From Chrysaora quinquecirrha (lineage: Eukaryota > Cnidaria > Scyphozoa > Semaeostomeae > Pelagiidae): a stretch of DNA of 64,000 nucleotides. The translations under genes were made by a program, and so were the position numbers. Positions 12,301 through 22,924 of this stretch are shown here, one piece after another (within the stretch, counting starts at the first letter, position 1; each line of letters starts with the position of its first letter). The stretch lies in the NCBI GenBank assembly GCA_014526335.1, contig JACTAT010000059.1:5364626-5428625 (forward strand), read 5' to 3'. The notes under the pieces were generated by a model. That model worked only from the letters and a program-made list of their open reading frames with translations, made no database searches and had not been told where the DNA came from.

Positions 12301-15300
12301 GGAACTTCCGCCTCATTTTGTTTAAAAATTAAGGAACTCCAGCCTCAACTCAGAGTTAAGGTTCCTTATAAAAAAACGTGTACACCTTCAGTTTAATCGC
12401 AAGTCAATCATTTGGTTAGTCTGACGGAGCATCTTATGATTACGGGGTGATGGGGTAGATTGCCATCGCATTTTACTAAGCCGGGGCTGTTCGAGTTGGA
12501 TTCATTCCACAGTTCAGGGGTTCCCGAGAGAATGTCGTCGAGTTGCAGCTTTGTTTAATTCAAGTCAACTGAGACAATATTTCTTATTCAAAATGAATAT
12601 TCAGTTGAAACCTCAATTATAAGACTTTTTAAATTCACATTTTACCGCTGTAATGATTTTAAACTTAATATTGTTTAGTATGGTGATTTACTCTTATTTA
12701 CCCTTTCTGTTAAGCTTCGAGAAATGTGGTCATTTTTGATTCCGCTGCTAAGGAAAACTTTCTCAGCCATTATACCCGAAGTACTTCATGACTGGGCAAC
12801 TGCCCTCGTCACTGCAACGGTAAGATAATATTCAGATTACTATTCTGATTCTTGAAAACTCTTTGATATTGGTTTAACATGTTTAACTTTGATACGAGTA
12901 GAATTGTCTGTTGTCATATGGAATCGTTGTTAGTTAGAACCCAACTAAGAAACTTTAACATTGCACTGAACTGTAACCCTCAAATCAATCCTAAAGCTAA
13001 ACATTTATCCTTATACCAAAGCATAACAGTAAAATTTTCCCTTGCGATTAACAGCGGGAAACATCATGCGTAATACTAAAAAGAACTTTTTGTTGGACAC
13101 TCCTCGGAGTATAAATATCAGACAAAGATCGAAACTATTGACCAATCTTCCACTGACCATTTTTGCAGCAATTTTGAAGTTTTGTAAAACTATAAAGCTA
13201 TAACATATTGTTATAACTATAATATTTTTAAATGACTATAATTTGATAAATAACTTTAATATGTTAAAACTATAATATTGGTCTTTTTTACCGAAACCCT
13301 AACGCTTGAACCCTATAATAAACCTCGAATACTGCATTCTAAAACACTTTGTAATCAAGTGCTTTGTTATTTTAGGAAAACAGAGACCCACATCGTTACA
13401 CTGAATTATTTGAATTTCTTCTTGATAACCCTATTTGTGGTGACGGAGGAGCATTTGGCGATGCGGGGTATGTATGTCACTTGTCCTCACAAGCTTCGTA
13501 TGTCAAACACTTTTGTTAAATTGACTCATTTATGAACGGCTTGAAAAATATCTCCTATGCCATTATTTTGATAATAGCTTTTCATATTCCTTTATCTTAG
13601 ACGCTTACTGCTAACGCAGAGCACAATTGTTCAGCAAGAGTGGAGAGCTACTGAATTAAATCATAGATTATTTAATTATCTGATACCTCAGCTTGCTCAT
13701 CCATACAAGGATGTCCGCTCTCGGATTGCAAGGTATCGTGATTTGAATTTGCATGTTCTCTATTTTCGATTTGATTTGATCCCATCTTATCTGATCTCAT
13801 TTGTTAGCTTGGCATTATTCTGCGTTAGTATAGATCACTTTAATTTAGAATTTGCTTTTCTTTGCTTTGCTTAACTAAGCTTACTTTACTTTACGTTGCA
13901 CTTTAGTTTACTTAACTTTTTTTACTCTGGTTCGCATTACTTCACTACTCTTTACTTTACTTTACTTTTCTTTTCTTTACTTTACTTTTCTTTGCTTTAC
14001 TTCAGTTTACTTTGCTTTACTTTGATTTGCTTTACTTCACTTTCCTTAACTTTTCTTTACTTTAATTTATTTAATTTTGCTAAACTTTGTTTTACTATAC
14101 TTAACTTTACTTAACTTAACTTTTCTTTTTTATGCTTCACTTTACACTTCTTTACTATGCTTTACTTTACTTTGCGTAACTTTTCTTAAGTTTGTTTTAT
14201 TTTGCTATATTTTATCCTACTTTGCTTTGCTATACTCTGCATTACTTGCTTTACTTTTCTTGATTCGCTTTACTCAAATTTACCTTTCTTTGCGTTGCTT
14301 GATTTTGCTTTACTTCACTTTGCTTTGTTTAACTTTTTTCTATTTTGCTTTATTTTATTTTGTTTTACTTTGCTTTTCTTTACTTTGCTTTACTTTACTT
14401 CAGTTTGTTTTGCTTTACTTTAGTTTGCTTAACTTCACTTCGCGTTATTTTTCTTTACTTTGCTTAATTTTGCTTAACTTTGTCTTATCTTGGTTTTTTT
14501 TGCTTTATTTTGCTTTACTCTTCTTTACTTGGCTTTGCTTTGATTTTCTTTACTATAATTTACTTTTCTTGAATTTGCTTTAATAAGCTTTGCTTGACTT
14601 TGTTTTATTTTGTTGTATTTTGCTTTACTTTGCTTTATTTTACTTTGCTTCACTTTGCTTTGCTTAACTTTGTTTTGTTTACTTTATTTGCTTTTCTTTG
14701 CTTAAATTCGCTTTACTTTCGCTTTCTTTACTTTACTTTACTTTGCTTTACTGTTGAATGCCTAGTCATGTCTGTGAAGGAAAACAAAGTAATAGACGAT
14801 TAAGTATTGCGTTTGAATTACGAATCTTTAACGATTCTGTAGGAATTAGATTAAAGAACGCAATGCATCATGGTAAAAAATTCCTCGCCGCCATCTTTAG
14901 CGTAATAGTCTATTGTAAATGGTTCCAAAATACAATGGACATGCAAAATTGCAGTTGTATAGGCAATGTCCTCTTAATGTGCCAAACTGAAAGTTTGAAA
15001 GGTTGATACCTTCTGCGCTTTGACCAATCAAATGTCAACTCTTATCTCTTTTCAGTGTTCTAACTTATGTTCTGATGTTTGATGTTTCGTTTGGAAAAAG
15101 CACGCCAACTACATCTCCTAAAGTCAGCGACTTAACTGAAAAAGTAATTCAAGATCTTGAAATGCTGAATGGAATTGAATCTCATTCTACGAACGCAACG
15201 CAAGATACTGAGATGCCCTCAGTTGCAGATTCACCGCAGGGTTCTTCTGCTATTATCGTTACCGATGTTGAAATGACCGATGTATCTGCCGATGACGAGA

Positions 15301-18300
15301 GCAGAAAACATGCTCTTCGACTGGCTAAGTCTGGTAATTCTAATTTTGATATCTGCTTACGCAGTATTTCAGTAACTGCCATCTAATGTCCGTGGCTATA
15401 TGCTCGAAAAAATCTGCCGCTAGTTTGTCTTTGGTACGGCTTTCTTTTCTGCGTTGCATCTACCGCGGAGCTGAACCAAATATTAGCTACTACTGTGTAA
15501 GTAATGGGGTCATTTGGTGGTCTCGTTTTCAAAGTATGTTCATTTGGGGGAGGGGTACTCCCTAAAACCAACTGACGCATAAGTTTTGCCACACTGAGGT
15601 GCTTTTCTTCAAATATTCTCCACAACGGGCTTCAGGTATTTCTTAAATACCTTATAAGTGGGCAAGAATTATATTTCCTTAAAGTAGAGTATACAGAATG
15701 CATATCAAAATCATGAAAATTAGTGATTTCTGGATAGATTGTCTTATAGGTAGAGGGTAACATGGAAATTTAAAAGGGACGTGTTTGAAGAAACACGGGG
15801 GCATTTTCCTGTACATTTGAGGATTAACTGACCCCCCCCCAAAAAATTGTCTTGGTGGTATATTTTTCAAATATTGTTGATCCCTCCGTCTTACAAGAGG
15901 AAATAGGCTAGATAGTAAGAAACAATGTATTCAAGTCTCTTGTATACATTTTCGCGCCTTTTACGTTTTGCATTGAAAAAATTTAGAATGGTAGAATTTT
16001 GACATCTTTTGAAACAGGAGTCTTTTTTCAAAGTTCAAACTATCATTGACACTTGTTTGCTCAAATTGTGCGTAGTCAAACTCATCGAGCACCAGTACAT
16101 CACCCGAAAATCAATTCCACATTTTCCGAGATAGAGTTGGACAAAATTAGCTACATTTTTTCAATGGCACGGCAGTTACACAAGTATGAACTATCCCTTC
16201 AGATTTTCTGTAGAAGTTTTGAAAACGCATTGAAATTGACGTCTTGCGTGAAATTGACTTCTTGCTGAAGTTGACATCTTGCATGATATCTAGCATCTTT
16301 GAAATTGACATCCTTTGCAAATGTATTTTGAATGGGAAATTTACAATTAGTAGTTTTAATTTTGATTTCCATAGTGCAATGACTCCCAACACTGGTCAAA
16401 GCGTCGCTCTTCTCATATGCCGAACCAAACTCATTTGCAGCGACACTTGAGCATATCAAGCGAAACTACCGCTTTAAGCGTCAGACTGAATGTCGCATCC
16501 TTTTTTGGATAGTTACTTAAAAAAGAGTCTAGTTTATTTTTGCAAAATTTCTGCACATAAAAAGCTTGACGTTTGAATAGATGCCGTGAATTTGGCATTT
16601 TGTGTTGCATTGCACGTTATTTATTTTTTAAAAATGTTTTTTTGGGTCAATATTGAAACTTTCTTAGATATTTCTATTTTCAGTACCAAAACTTTCTTGT
16701 GACTTTCTTAGCAAAAATTTTGGAATTCAGTATTGCTGCGCATGCACAGTTAAAGGCACTGTAAAAATTGCACAATACCACTTCTTCCATAAAAAAATTC
16801 ATAAGACCCACTTAATAGCAAGGTAAACAACCGAAGAAGAGAGAAATAAGGTGCAGCACATTAAGAGTGAAAATTGAAACAGAAATTTCTTAAGTTTCTG
16901 AACTTTCTTAAATTTCTAAGACGTAGAGCACTACTTTCTTTGAAACTACTTTCTTACAAAAACGGTGTACTACCTTGGCCTCTGCAAATGGCCTCTGCAC
17001 TTTGTTAAATTGCAAATTCCTATGATTTTTCGTATTTTATTGATTCAAAGTGAATTCACACTTCATGATAATGAAATTGAATTAAAATTGAATTGAAATG
17101 AATTGAATAAGCGGTGACTGTCATGCCTTGATACTTTCGAGTATATTTACTCTAGATTGACACGTCTTTTCTCTCTCATAGTTCTTACGTATCTCTCAAG
17201 CCAGAGATACACAATGCAGCCGATTTCTGAAGAGACATTCAAAATCCTTCCTTACGTAAGTCAAATTTCAGTTAAATATAAAGTACAAATGTGAAACAGT
17301 CTAGACTAAGACCTCGTTTACACGAGAGTAACATTTTTTGCTCCAAAACGCCTTCCGTTTACAAGGGATCTCTTACATCCGTATCATTTCTGTTTAGAGC
17401 TAGGATTGAATCTGTTCAAAAGTAGAGCCATCTCGTTTCTGGCTCTGTTTTGATCCCGTGTAAACGCATTGAAGAAGGGCCAGAACTGGCTCTGGATCGG
17501 ACCAGAGACCAGAACTGTTCCAGAGTCTTAGTTCAATATACAGATGCATGAGCAAAACAGTCAAAGGTGGACTTAAATGGTCTTTGTAGTCTTTTGATAA
17601 GACCCTCTTTTAACAACCATTTTTTCAGGCCGTTAACTTGACCGAATCCTATGTCAGACTCTAATGGAAATATCCTCAGGATTTATTTTGAGTTTTACGC
17701 GCTTTTTTTATAAGGAACCACTTTATAAGGAACCTACATGTAGAAGGCCCGAAAATTTAAAGAACTTATACTACTAAACAGAAAATCACTAAGGAACTTT
17801 TCATTGTTTATTATTTTTATCACTGCAAACAATCAAGAATAAGAAAGCCCGTTCCATGCATTTGCTGTCGAAAATCACATAAATTCTACTTTGCGCATGT
17901 ATCAAATGTTTCCTTGAGTAGTTTCGAGCTTTGCTTACATGCACATGTCTCTGTACAGTACTCATTAAACTGTATGTGGAGTTAAAATTAAGGAATTATT
18001 AAGGAACTTTTGGAACTACAATCGTCTCAAAAGAAGTCAAAAATAAGGAACTTTAAGAACTAGGCCTTGAGCTCGGTTCTTTATGAAAAAAAGTGTGTAT
18101 CATGGTAAGATTTTATCTGTATCTTTTTTTCCTTTGTATTGTAGTTAAGGTCTGCATAAAAACTAACAATAATTCATTGGTATCTTTAACATAGCGATTC
18201 ACGAGAAAGCTAAAATTATGTAGATGTCCCTGTAGATCTTTATGCATCTTAATAGGTATTCTTTGAATGTTTTCATTTGTTGCAGTTAATGCCTTTGGAG

Positions 18301-21300
18301 TCTCGAGAAGATGACCCAGAATTACACGAAAACTGCAGACTGGTAAGTGGAATTTCTTAGAAACCCTTAAACTATTTTCCAGACTTTATATTATTATCTA
18401 GTCAGCCTATTTGATCTTACAAACTTGGATTGGATATATCCATCTACAATTTACCCTTTGCGTGGTCTCTGTGGCTCAGTGGTTAGCGTGCAGGGCTCGC
18501 AACGAGAATGTTGTGGTTTCGAGCCACGGTCTTTCCACTGTGATTGCAGAGATAACAACCTTGGGCAAGTGTTAACACAAATGTGCCCCCTTCTCACCAA
18601 GTTGCAAAATTGGTACCTCAGCAATGAAAGCAACAAAATTTCAGAAGCGCTGAATGTGGCTGCACGCTTTTCAAAACTTACTTCCTAAGGGAGACAAAAA
18701 AAATACATGCTTGAGCTGAGGGGTAATAGAATTGTTAAGCGCCTTAGAATATTGAACTATAGTTAGGGCGCTATATAAATGAAATAGCCTTTACCTTCAC
18801 CTTTACCTTGCTTGAAATGATGCAAGCAAGCACTCTTCTTTGTTGAAGCAGTTTAGGATTCTGCAAGCTGTACTTGTAGTCTAGAATATATACCTTGGGA
18901 ACATATTAAACCGTTAACACAACTATTGTAAGCCGAACACCTTTACCACTTGTTCACGCCACTTCTTCGCAACCAACAGCCTCCTAAAGTGATAGGGTTT
19001 TGGCGAAAGAGGTTAACCGAAGGGAAAATGCAACCACTTTGTTTCTTGTTATCCTAATCTCTGTTTTCAACAGAATTTTAAGATAGCCCCCTTCCCTTAT
19101 GCCCTGCCGCACATCCCCTGCTCTGTGACCGCTGCGAGTCTGTTATTTAGAGTAGCTTCCATTATCTATTCGATATCAACTTCATTGATGTGAATCCCAC
19201 TTTTCCAGGTCTTCCGTCGCCTCCCTGAACTGCAGTTGAGAGATAATTTGATTCCAGTAGCGATTTCTACTTTGGTTAAGGTAAAGTATTCGCTCCCATG
19301 CTTCTATTTTGTTAGGCTATTCACTTTCAAAAACTTTGTAGCAATTTTTAACTCTGATTTTACATTGGTGAACTCAAAAGTAATTTGGGAGATTTTCTGA
19401 ATATAGGTTTCCGCAAAAGATGGCGGCTACTCTGCGCTTTGATTTTATTAAGATTTGTGAATGGAATCGTGGGAATTATTTCCTTAGTTACGTATTTCAC
19501 ATAGCTGCAGACGTTGTTTTCGTAGCTAAGGAAATTATCCCCAGAATTCCCTTCGAAAATCCTTAATAAAAACAAGGGACTGACAGAAACGGCCGCCAGC
19601 TTTTACGGAAACCTCTATTAAATTTTGACATTACGCATATGTTTAAATAAGAAACCTATTTCTAGAGACCCCGGAAACGTTTCACGATTGGCATACTAAA
19701 ATAGATCAGACTCGAACCGGGAATGTATTATCAGACAACCAGGGACGTATCCACCGAGCTAAAGAGCTCATTCAAATCAACGAGTAACTCTTTAGCGTTT
19801 AGCTCTTTAACGCCTTTGGGTCTCTGATCATGCAGTCGAGGCTCGAACCCCATCTATTGTGGTATGCCACTTTTTGAAAAAGATTTGTGTTTGCCATTCA
19901 TGAAAAATAAGTCATAATAATTAGGAAATTTCAGAAACGAAGAAGTTCGATTTTTTAGTAGGAGCATCATGATGAATCAGCGTATTTGCAGCTTATTTTC
20001 GGACATTGTGACCCTTCTATCTCTCTTGAAGGGTTTTCTCTTTTTATGTGAAAAAATAACGTACTTTGAGAGGATTAATTTGAAGAATAAGACTTTTCAA
20101 GTTTTCCTTAGTTTTCAACTAATTTTAGCGTTCTTTTTCCAAAATTGTTGTTATAAAATAAAGTACATCTTGTTTCCTTAACGATTGTAAGAGAAACTTT
20201 CTTGTCCTAGGCATCTACTCACCGCTCATGGAATGTCAGGCGATTAGTCCAGCAATATTTACAAGTGAGTAAAACTTTCACATTTACGACTTTGAGCAAG
20301 ATCTTCTCTTAAAATTGTTAGCGATAATAAATCGGATGAAACTATAACGCCAATGATGTTTCAAGGCCTATTTTGGCTGCTTTCTGCTGTGTGGGAGCAT
20401 TTTCCCAGCAACTGTTTCGTGAGATAATGGCGACCATCTTTTCTGAGAACGTCATCTCTCCTAATGAGATTTAGCCTTTCCGTGGTACAAAAGTTTTTGC
20501 TCTGTCTCTTATGGTCTCTTTCAACCCAATAAACGTTTTTAAAAATTGTAAAAATATGCAAATTGGACGATTTTTTTGTTAAAATTAATCAATCGCTAAA
20601 TATTATTTGTGGCGATTTGGTATCAAAAATGCCAAAATCAAAAATTTAAACCTTAATTATCGTAATCATGATCTTGATCAAGAAGCTAAATAAACACCCC
20701 GGGCTTTTAATCGGAGTGATTTTGAAGTGGCGTTTTCAGAGTAACCACAATGCAAGCAGGCATCTACTCACCGCTGATTGAGTAGATGACAGTGAAGAAA
20801 TTAAATCACTCGTATTTTCTTTACTCTTTAGGTGATGATTTTCCATAATTTATTCACTCTGAAAGAAACTGCATTTTCCGATGACATATGCCGACTTGTT
20901 CTCGATGCCTTGGAAGACGAACAGTTAGAGGTAAGGCTTGAGGCATCGAAATTGCTTAGCGGAATCGTCCATTATGGCTATGTTAAAGTCGACGAGAGCC
21001 TACAGCAGCGCTTCTCTAAAATGGCGAAGACGAAGCTGCCGAAAAAACAACGCACCGCAACTGCTGCTGTCGATGCTAATGCCGTTGCTAATGCCTTGAG
21101 AAAAAGGCATGCCGGTGTTTTAGGTATGTCTGCTTGCATTCAAGCTTTTCCATATGACGTTCCTGATTGGCTGCCACAGATTCTTCTAGAAGTTGGTGAT
21201 CATCTTCACGATGCTACATTCATTCAGGTGACTGACACAATTTTTCACTTACTGAACCTTTTCCTTTGATTTAGCACATTTTTTTCAATTTCACTTTAAA

Positions 21301-22723
21301 CCCAGAGCTGAGACTCCCCTTTTTAACCATAGTCAATAGAATTCTCCGAGTAGAATTCAATAGAATTCTCCGAATGCATGCGATAAGCTGCCCGCAAAGA
21401 CACGTTTTTTTTAAATCTACAAGACCCTCTAAGTGGTTAATTTTCTTTTCTTTTGATTCAGTCCCAGTCACAGACAAAAATTTGTCACAAATGGGTTTCG
21501 TTACGGTCATAAATACACCCCTCCCCTTATATCAATGTTTTGTCGTTGTTATTTATTGTCAATTCATGCAACCTCACACACTAAAAAAAACTTGACAACA
21601 TTGATGTTTGGGGGAAAGTAGGGAAGGGCAGTTTTTTCCGCACTTGTTACGTAATATTTTGGCTGTGATTGCAAAAAGGCTGCTTTTCAGGGAGGCCATA
21701 ACAAATGATCTCAGATTATTAAGCATCTGTTTTCTTTCAAACTTTTGGTTTCAGTTTCTTTGAGAACTACCACTTTCAAATTCGGCCCTGACCAATGATC
21801 AAACATTGTTTGTCAAACATTTGAAATTTGCTTGTCAAGCACAATGTTTGACCCTTTGGCCACAGTACAAAACATTTCTGGTCGAGCGTTTTTGCTTGAT
21901 AAAAGCATAAAATGTTTTTGAAGTTTTTAAAAACACTGCTGAGAGAATTCTGCTTGGCAAGCATTTTTTGTGACGTGTTAAAACGGTCAAATATTTTTTG
22001 TATAGCAAATCTCTAATGTTTGACCAAAATGTTTGGTCTTTGGCCAGGACCTGAAGAGTGTCTATTTGCATAGCGGATCCAAGAGTATACGGATCCACCA
22101 GGTCTCGTGCAAACGCAAGGCCATTCCGAATACTTTTGTAAACGGGGTCTAAAAGAACGTTTCGTTGCGAGCCGTTTATCGCCAGCATGCGATCGCAGTA
22201 ACGGAATTAACACTGTTTTAAGGCCTGGCTAAACTAGGAGACATGTTGTTCGCGATATTGTCTCCCAGTTTAGCCACCTCGAAACCTTTGTAGCGCCCGA
22301 CAAAATTTTTAGCGAGAGACACGCAAATATTTCTGGGAGACAACAGAAACATTTCTTGTCTCTGTGACTCGGGGGACATGCTGCCCTCTTGTCACTCGCA
22401 TGTTTAGCCACCCTGGGAGACACGCCGAATACAATGTCGCGCTCGACATGTCTCCTAGTTTAGCCATAGCTTTACAGTAATTGGTTCAAGGATCCTCTTC
22501 TCAATCCATCGACCAATAGCGTGACATCTATTCCCAACAGAGCCAGCCACTATGCGCAACTAAATGGTGCTTTTCCTTTTTTCGTCAGGCAACTGTGAAG
22601 AAAACCCTATCCGAATTCAGAAGAACTCATCATGATAATTGGCAAGAACATAAACAGAAATTCAAAGACGATCAACTCGCTGTTCTAACAGACTTGCTTG
22701 TTTCACCTAATTACTACGCTTGA
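3396..22723 (+). CDS. PSME4: Proteasome activator complex subunit 4 (PA200/Blm10 family), C-terminal third, 16 exons
   Basis: PA200 is a large HEAT-repeat protein that caps the 20S proteasome and opens its gate. Exons read: 3396-3459, 4373-4471, 9363-9432, 10657-10782, 11430-11507, 12115-12189, 12715-12819, 13376-13467, 13601-13732, 15056-15333, 17182-17255, 18286-18342, 19209-19280, 20211-20264, 20832-21227, 22589-22723. All have AG/GT borders, and the phases join without a break into about 634 residues. Recognised blocks in family order: [14 protein letters not shown]-x-x-x-[45 protein letters not shown], and [13 protein letters not shown]. The protein ends in Y-Y-A, as in vertebrate PA200. 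Human PSME4 is about 1840 residues, so the 5' two thirds lie left of the window. Introns are loaded with mobile elements but the coding exons look intact. Confidence 0.95.
3850..4035 (+). repeat. tRNA-related SINE, family 2
   Basis: Has a B-box-like GGGTTCGAACCC at about 3925-3936 and ends with the tail GGCGCTAAATACACCATTTC followed by ACCTTCACCTT. The same body and tail recur split around a MITE at 22925-23400, as a fragment near 23905-23956, and in weaker form in CENPF intron 1 (25547-25680, 34735-34867). Confidence 0.65.
4094..4263. mobile_element. short element with GCCTCCATTAACGGACA inverted ends
   Basis: Left end GCCTCCATTAACGGACA mirrors right end TGTCCGATATATGGAGGC imperfectly. An internal repeat, CCTCCATACAACGGACA, resembles the end. 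Non-coding, about 170 bp, directly upstream of the PSME4 exon at 4373. Superfamily not determined. Confidence 0.55.
4373..4471 (+). CDS. PSME4: PSME4 exon with the Y-Y-T-W-P motif
   Basis: Enters in phase 2, so its first base completes a Trp codon begun in the previous exon, and leaves after two bases of an Arg codon. It encodes [12 protein letters not shown] and G-Y-Y-T-W-P, a strongly conserved PA200 block. The following intron is about 4.9 kb and contains the whole 3.9 kb XPG-like element. Confidence 0.92.
4505..4686 (-). repeat. tRNA-derived SINE, family 1
   Basis: On the minus strand it reads box A TAGCTCAGTGG (4620-4630 region) and box B GGGTTCAAATCCC (4576-4588). A body follows with TTGTGGTATGCCACTTGTGG and a GCCATTCATGA tail. 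The two boxes have tRNA-like spacing, but no full cloverleaf or poly-T terminator is evident, so it is a SINE head and not a tRNA gene. Confidence 0.7.
4716..5029 (+). repeat. left terminal inverted repeat
   Basis: 314 bp mirrored at 8327-8640. It contains two TGACGTCA palindromes, near both the middle and the inner end, the octamer bound by CREB/ATF factors. A 65-codon open frame inside it is found identically in the other arm and is a by-product of the repeat. Confidence 0.9.
5400..5850 (+). repeat. degenerate tandem repeat inside the TIR element
   Basis: About five partial units built on ACTGAAGTCAGTGTCAATGA, then GTAATGGATCGGA and AGTAGTGCATTGGCACTTAA, roughly 70-90 bp each and increasingly diverged towards the gene. 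Such arrays are common in subterminal regions of DNA transposons. Confidence 0.7.
5903..8196 (+). pseudogene. FEN1/XPG (PIN-like) nuclease gene of the TIR element
   Basis: Four overlapping blocks (5903-6436, 6393-6857, 6803-7102, 7063-8196) form one protein broken by three frameshifts near 6405, 6815 and 7085. Order: an N-terminal region with [10 protein letters not shown] and V-N-P-F; then [19 protein letters not shown] (about 7233-7254); [10 protein letters not shown] (about 7299-7328); and G-C-D-T-T-S...G-K-I-K-A (about 7471-7518). It ends in a Ser/Asp/Glu-rich tail. The first Asp, the E-A-D, the D-x-D and the G-C-D..G-K.K-A match in order the acidic residues and helix-hairpin-helix of FEN1/XPG nucleases. 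Similar proteins are, as I recall, multi-copy and uncharacterised in invertebrates. If the shifts are sequence errors the gene could be intact. Confidence 0.75.
8327..8640 (-). repeat. right terminal inverted repeat
   Basis: Reverse complement of the left arm over its full length, with no mismatch noticed by eye. Identity of the arms contrasts with the decayed gene between them. Confidence 0.9.
8641..8705 (+). repeat. SINE family 1 head, right of the TIR element
   Basis: Box A TAGCTCAGTGG at 8643-8653 and box B AGGTTCGATTCCC at 8685-8697. Together with the sequence left of 4716 it is one SINE head split by the transposon. The body after box B diverges quickly. Confidence 0.75.
8706..9362. 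other. intronic stretch without recognised features
   Basis: AT-rich PSME4 intron sequence between the SINE head and the exon at 9363. I see no gene, RNA or repeat in it. Confidence 0.4.
9620..9730 (+). repeat. probable LINE 3' tail
   Basis: A stem GGCCCAAG ... CTTGGGCC is followed by TTGTAAATTGTATTTCTACG, AATAAAAATG and a terminal (AATTG)n run. A hairpin plus short-repeat tail is typical of truncated non-LTR retrotransposons. No coding part remains. Confidence 0.5.
9848..10115. mobile_element. foldback element with TGACACTCCTCA arms
   Basis: CTTCAGAATTGTGATAAACAG..., GCCTACTTAAAAGCT and TGACACTCCTCA on the left are mirrored, imperfectly, by TGAGGAGTGTCA, AGCTTTTAAGTATGCC and CTGTTTATCGCAATTTTGAAG on the right. 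Related pieces occur at about 13095-13190, 28090-28320 and 28910-28970, so this is a family. Confidence 0.6.
12265..12380. mobile_element. MITE, CACGTTTTT...ATAAGGA ends, TA duplication
   Basis: Ends CACGTTTTTTTCTTATAAGG and CCTTATAAAAAAACGTG are inverted repeats flanked by TA on both sides. This is the shortest of three copies (others at 17698-18097 and 26509-26879). A TA duplication fits Tc1/mariner-mobilised MITEs. Confidence 0.78.
13855..14755 (+). repeat. long CTTTA/CTTTG pentanucleotide tract
   Basis: About 900 bp of degenerate CTTTA, CTTTG and CTTAA pentamers, pyrimidine-rich on this strand, in a PSME4 intron. Reading frames across it give Leu/Phe/Tyr-rich strings of up to 168 codons that are not proteins. 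Confidence 0.9.
15056..15333 (+). CDS. PSME4: PSME4 exon with acidic linker
   Basis: Begins [10 protein letters not shown] and T-P-T-T-S-P, matching the conserved PA200 segment. It then runs into an acidic, low-conservation linker ([11 protein letters not shown]) before returning to helix. It ends one base into a codon that the 74 bp exon at 17182 completes as Val, giving V-L-T-Y-L-S-S. Confidence 0.9.
17698..18097. mobile_element. MITE, same TAAGGAAC family, long diverged copy
   Basis: Starts CGCGCTTTTTTTATAAGGAA and ends GGTTCTTTATGAAAAAAAGTG with a short GTG-like tip, with TA on both sides. Several internal TAAGGAAC repeats. It lies in the PSME4 intron before the exon at 18286. Confidence 0.68.
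18461..18809 (+). repeat. tRNA-derived SINE, family 3
   Basis: Box A TGGCTCAGTGG at 18472-18482 and a worn box B GGTTTCGAGCC at 18515-18525 are followed by a 250 bp body. It ends GGGCGCTATATAAATGAAAT and a TTTACCTTCACC-type tail. Its box A matches the Pol III consensus exactly. Confidence 0.78.
19712..19905. repeat. head-to-head pair of SINE family 1 heads
   Basis: The minus-strand head (19712-19775) has box A TAGCTCGGTGG and box B CGGTTCGAGTC. The plus-strand head follows at once, with a worn box A and box B AGGCTCGAACCCC near 19839, then the family tail TTGTGGTATGCCAC. The two heads diverge from a spacer of about 25 bp. Confidence 0.65.
20832..21227 (+). CDS. PSME4: PSME4 penultimate exon
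   Basis: Encodes 132 residues: the F-H-N-L-F helix, [15 protein letters not shown] and K-R-H-A-G-V-L-G, then [10 protein letters not shown]. These are the best-conserved PA200 C-terminal HEAT repeats. A GT within the V-R codons looks like a donor, but the protein continues through it as in other PA200 proteins. Confidence 0.94.
21784..22051. mobile_element. MITE with GGYCCTGRCCAAWGAYCAAA ends
   Basis: GGCCCTGACCAATGATCAAA at the left mirrors TTTGGTCTTTGGCCAGGACC at the right, followed inward on each side by a GTCAAACATT block. Body repeats GCTTGTCAAGCA-type motifs recur near 48680-48860 and 52370-52480, so it belongs to a family. Target duplication not resolved. Confidence 0.7.
22227..22465. 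mobile_element. MITE with GGCTAAACTAGGAGACATGT ends
   Basis: A perfect 20 bp terminal inverted repeat. Inside, the GTCTCCCAGTTTAGCCACC and TTTAGCCACCCTGGGAGACA blocks repeat the end motif. It is in the last PSME4 intron. Confidence 0.78.
22589..22723 (+). CDS. PSME4: PSME4 last exon, C-terminal Y-Y-A
   Basis: Encodes [20 protein letters not shown] then [14 protein letters not shown], and ends N-Y-Y-A-stop. In Blm10/PA200 proteins the terminal Y-Y-x tail docks in an alpha-ring pocket of the 20S core and helps open the gate. The tail is kept here, which argues for a functional gene. Confidence 0.95.
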   Translation, partial: ATVKKTLSEFRRTHHDNWQEHKQKFKDDQLAVLTDLLVSPNYYA

Positions 22724-22782
22724 ACATACAGTATACTGCTATACCTAATTGGTCTCTTTTTTGCCAATATAATAATGATAAA

Positions 22783-22788
22783 AATAAA
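22783..22788 (+). promoter_or_regulatory. PSME4 poly(A) signal AATAAA
   Basis: First AATAAA, 60 bp after the PSME4 stop. Two further AATAAA hexamers follow at 22825 and 22878, so the exact cleavage site is open. Confidence 0.65.
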
Positions 22789-22924
22789 CGCTGTGGTTTT
22801 GTTCATTTTTTTTCTTTAAATTTAAATAAATCTATATTTTTATGTCATTATAAAGCCTAAATATTTAAGATTTTATTAATAAAAGTCGTGAATTTTGGGG
22901 GCACGCTGTGTTTATTTCTGAACT

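Noticed and set aside
13896..14803. Leu/Phe/Tyr-rich frames that look like membrane proteins
   Set aside because: They translate a CTTTA/CTTTG microsatellite and have no other protein character.
20361..20561. Minus-strand frame in a PSME4 intron
   Set aside because: Short, no motif, and surrounded by plain AT-rich intron sequence.
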